A stretch of DNA of 6,002 nucleotides from Elusimicrobia bacterium RBG_16_66_12 (GTDB lineage: Bacteria > Elusimicrobiota > Elusimicrobia > UBA1565 > UBA9628). Location: positions 1-6,002 of the forward strand of contig MGUL01000050.1 in assembly GCA_001800005.1 (NCBI GenBank), given 5' to 3'. Of this stretch, positions 5,973-6,002 are shown piece after piece (the first letter of the stretch is position 1; each line of letters starts with the position of its first letter). Below the pieces are notes generated by a model that saw only the letters and a list, made by a program, of their open reading frames with translations, searched no databases and was not told the origin of the DNA. Both the position numbers and the translations under genes were made by a program.

Positions 5973-6002
5973 ATGAATGCCAATGCTCTTCGACGGATAC
6001 AC
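5973..6002 (+). CDS. Start of a downstream gene in the same unit, partial
   Basis: ATG at 5973 opens a frame with no stop to the window edge, giving MNANALRRIH. It begins one base after the preceding TGA (5969-5971) and has an ideal AGGAGG in front, so it is almost certainly co-translated with the protease genes. The basic residues near the start would suit the n-region of another signal peptide, so a third exported protein or paralogue is possible. Ten residues cannot decide this. Confidence 0.65.
   Translation, partial: MNANALRRIH

Overview
The window is GC-rich. It encodes secreted proteins with long Thr/Pro linkers of the PTPT type and ends a BTAD-type (SARP-like) regulator. This style points to a Chloroflexota bacterium, most likely Anaerolineae-like. 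That placement rests on protein style and base composition only; no rRNA or other marker is present.

Layout, all on the + strand. Positions 2-103 are the last 33 codons of a BTAD-domain regulator. Positions 104-458 hold no convincing gene but carry several direct and inverted repeats and probably the promoter of what follows. Positions 459-671 encode a small protein of about 70 residues. Positions 742-3303 and 3368-5971 encode two large tandem paralogues of 853 and 867 residues. A further gene starts at 5973 and runs off the window after 10 codons.

The two large proteins share one plan: signal peptide ending A-x-A|QCG, a Thr/Pro-rich spacer, an N-terminal beta-rich region with conserved Cys pairs, a metzincin-like zinc protease module (HExxHxxGxxH plus a Met-turn YMGYC), two Ig/FN3-like domains, one C-terminal transmembrane helix and a basic tail. 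They should be membrane-anchored with the protease facing outward. The first copy has an intact site (H411, E412, H415, H421, M462). In the second copy the first zinc ligand is Gln (Q436) while every other motif residue is kept, and a Cys pair present in the first copy is also missing. The locus therefore looks like an active metalloprotease paired with a diverged, possibly inactive or retuned, partner.

The genes look like one transcription unit. Each junction (671/742, 3303/3368, 5971/5973) shows the same arrangement: the upstream stop is embedded in ATGA, and the ATG so formed opens a micro-ORF whose stop overlaps the next gene's start codon. This suggests coupled translation through short bridging ORFs, or is a striking coincidence. 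The upstream BTAD regulator is a reasonable candidate controller of the unit, but this is inferred from position only.
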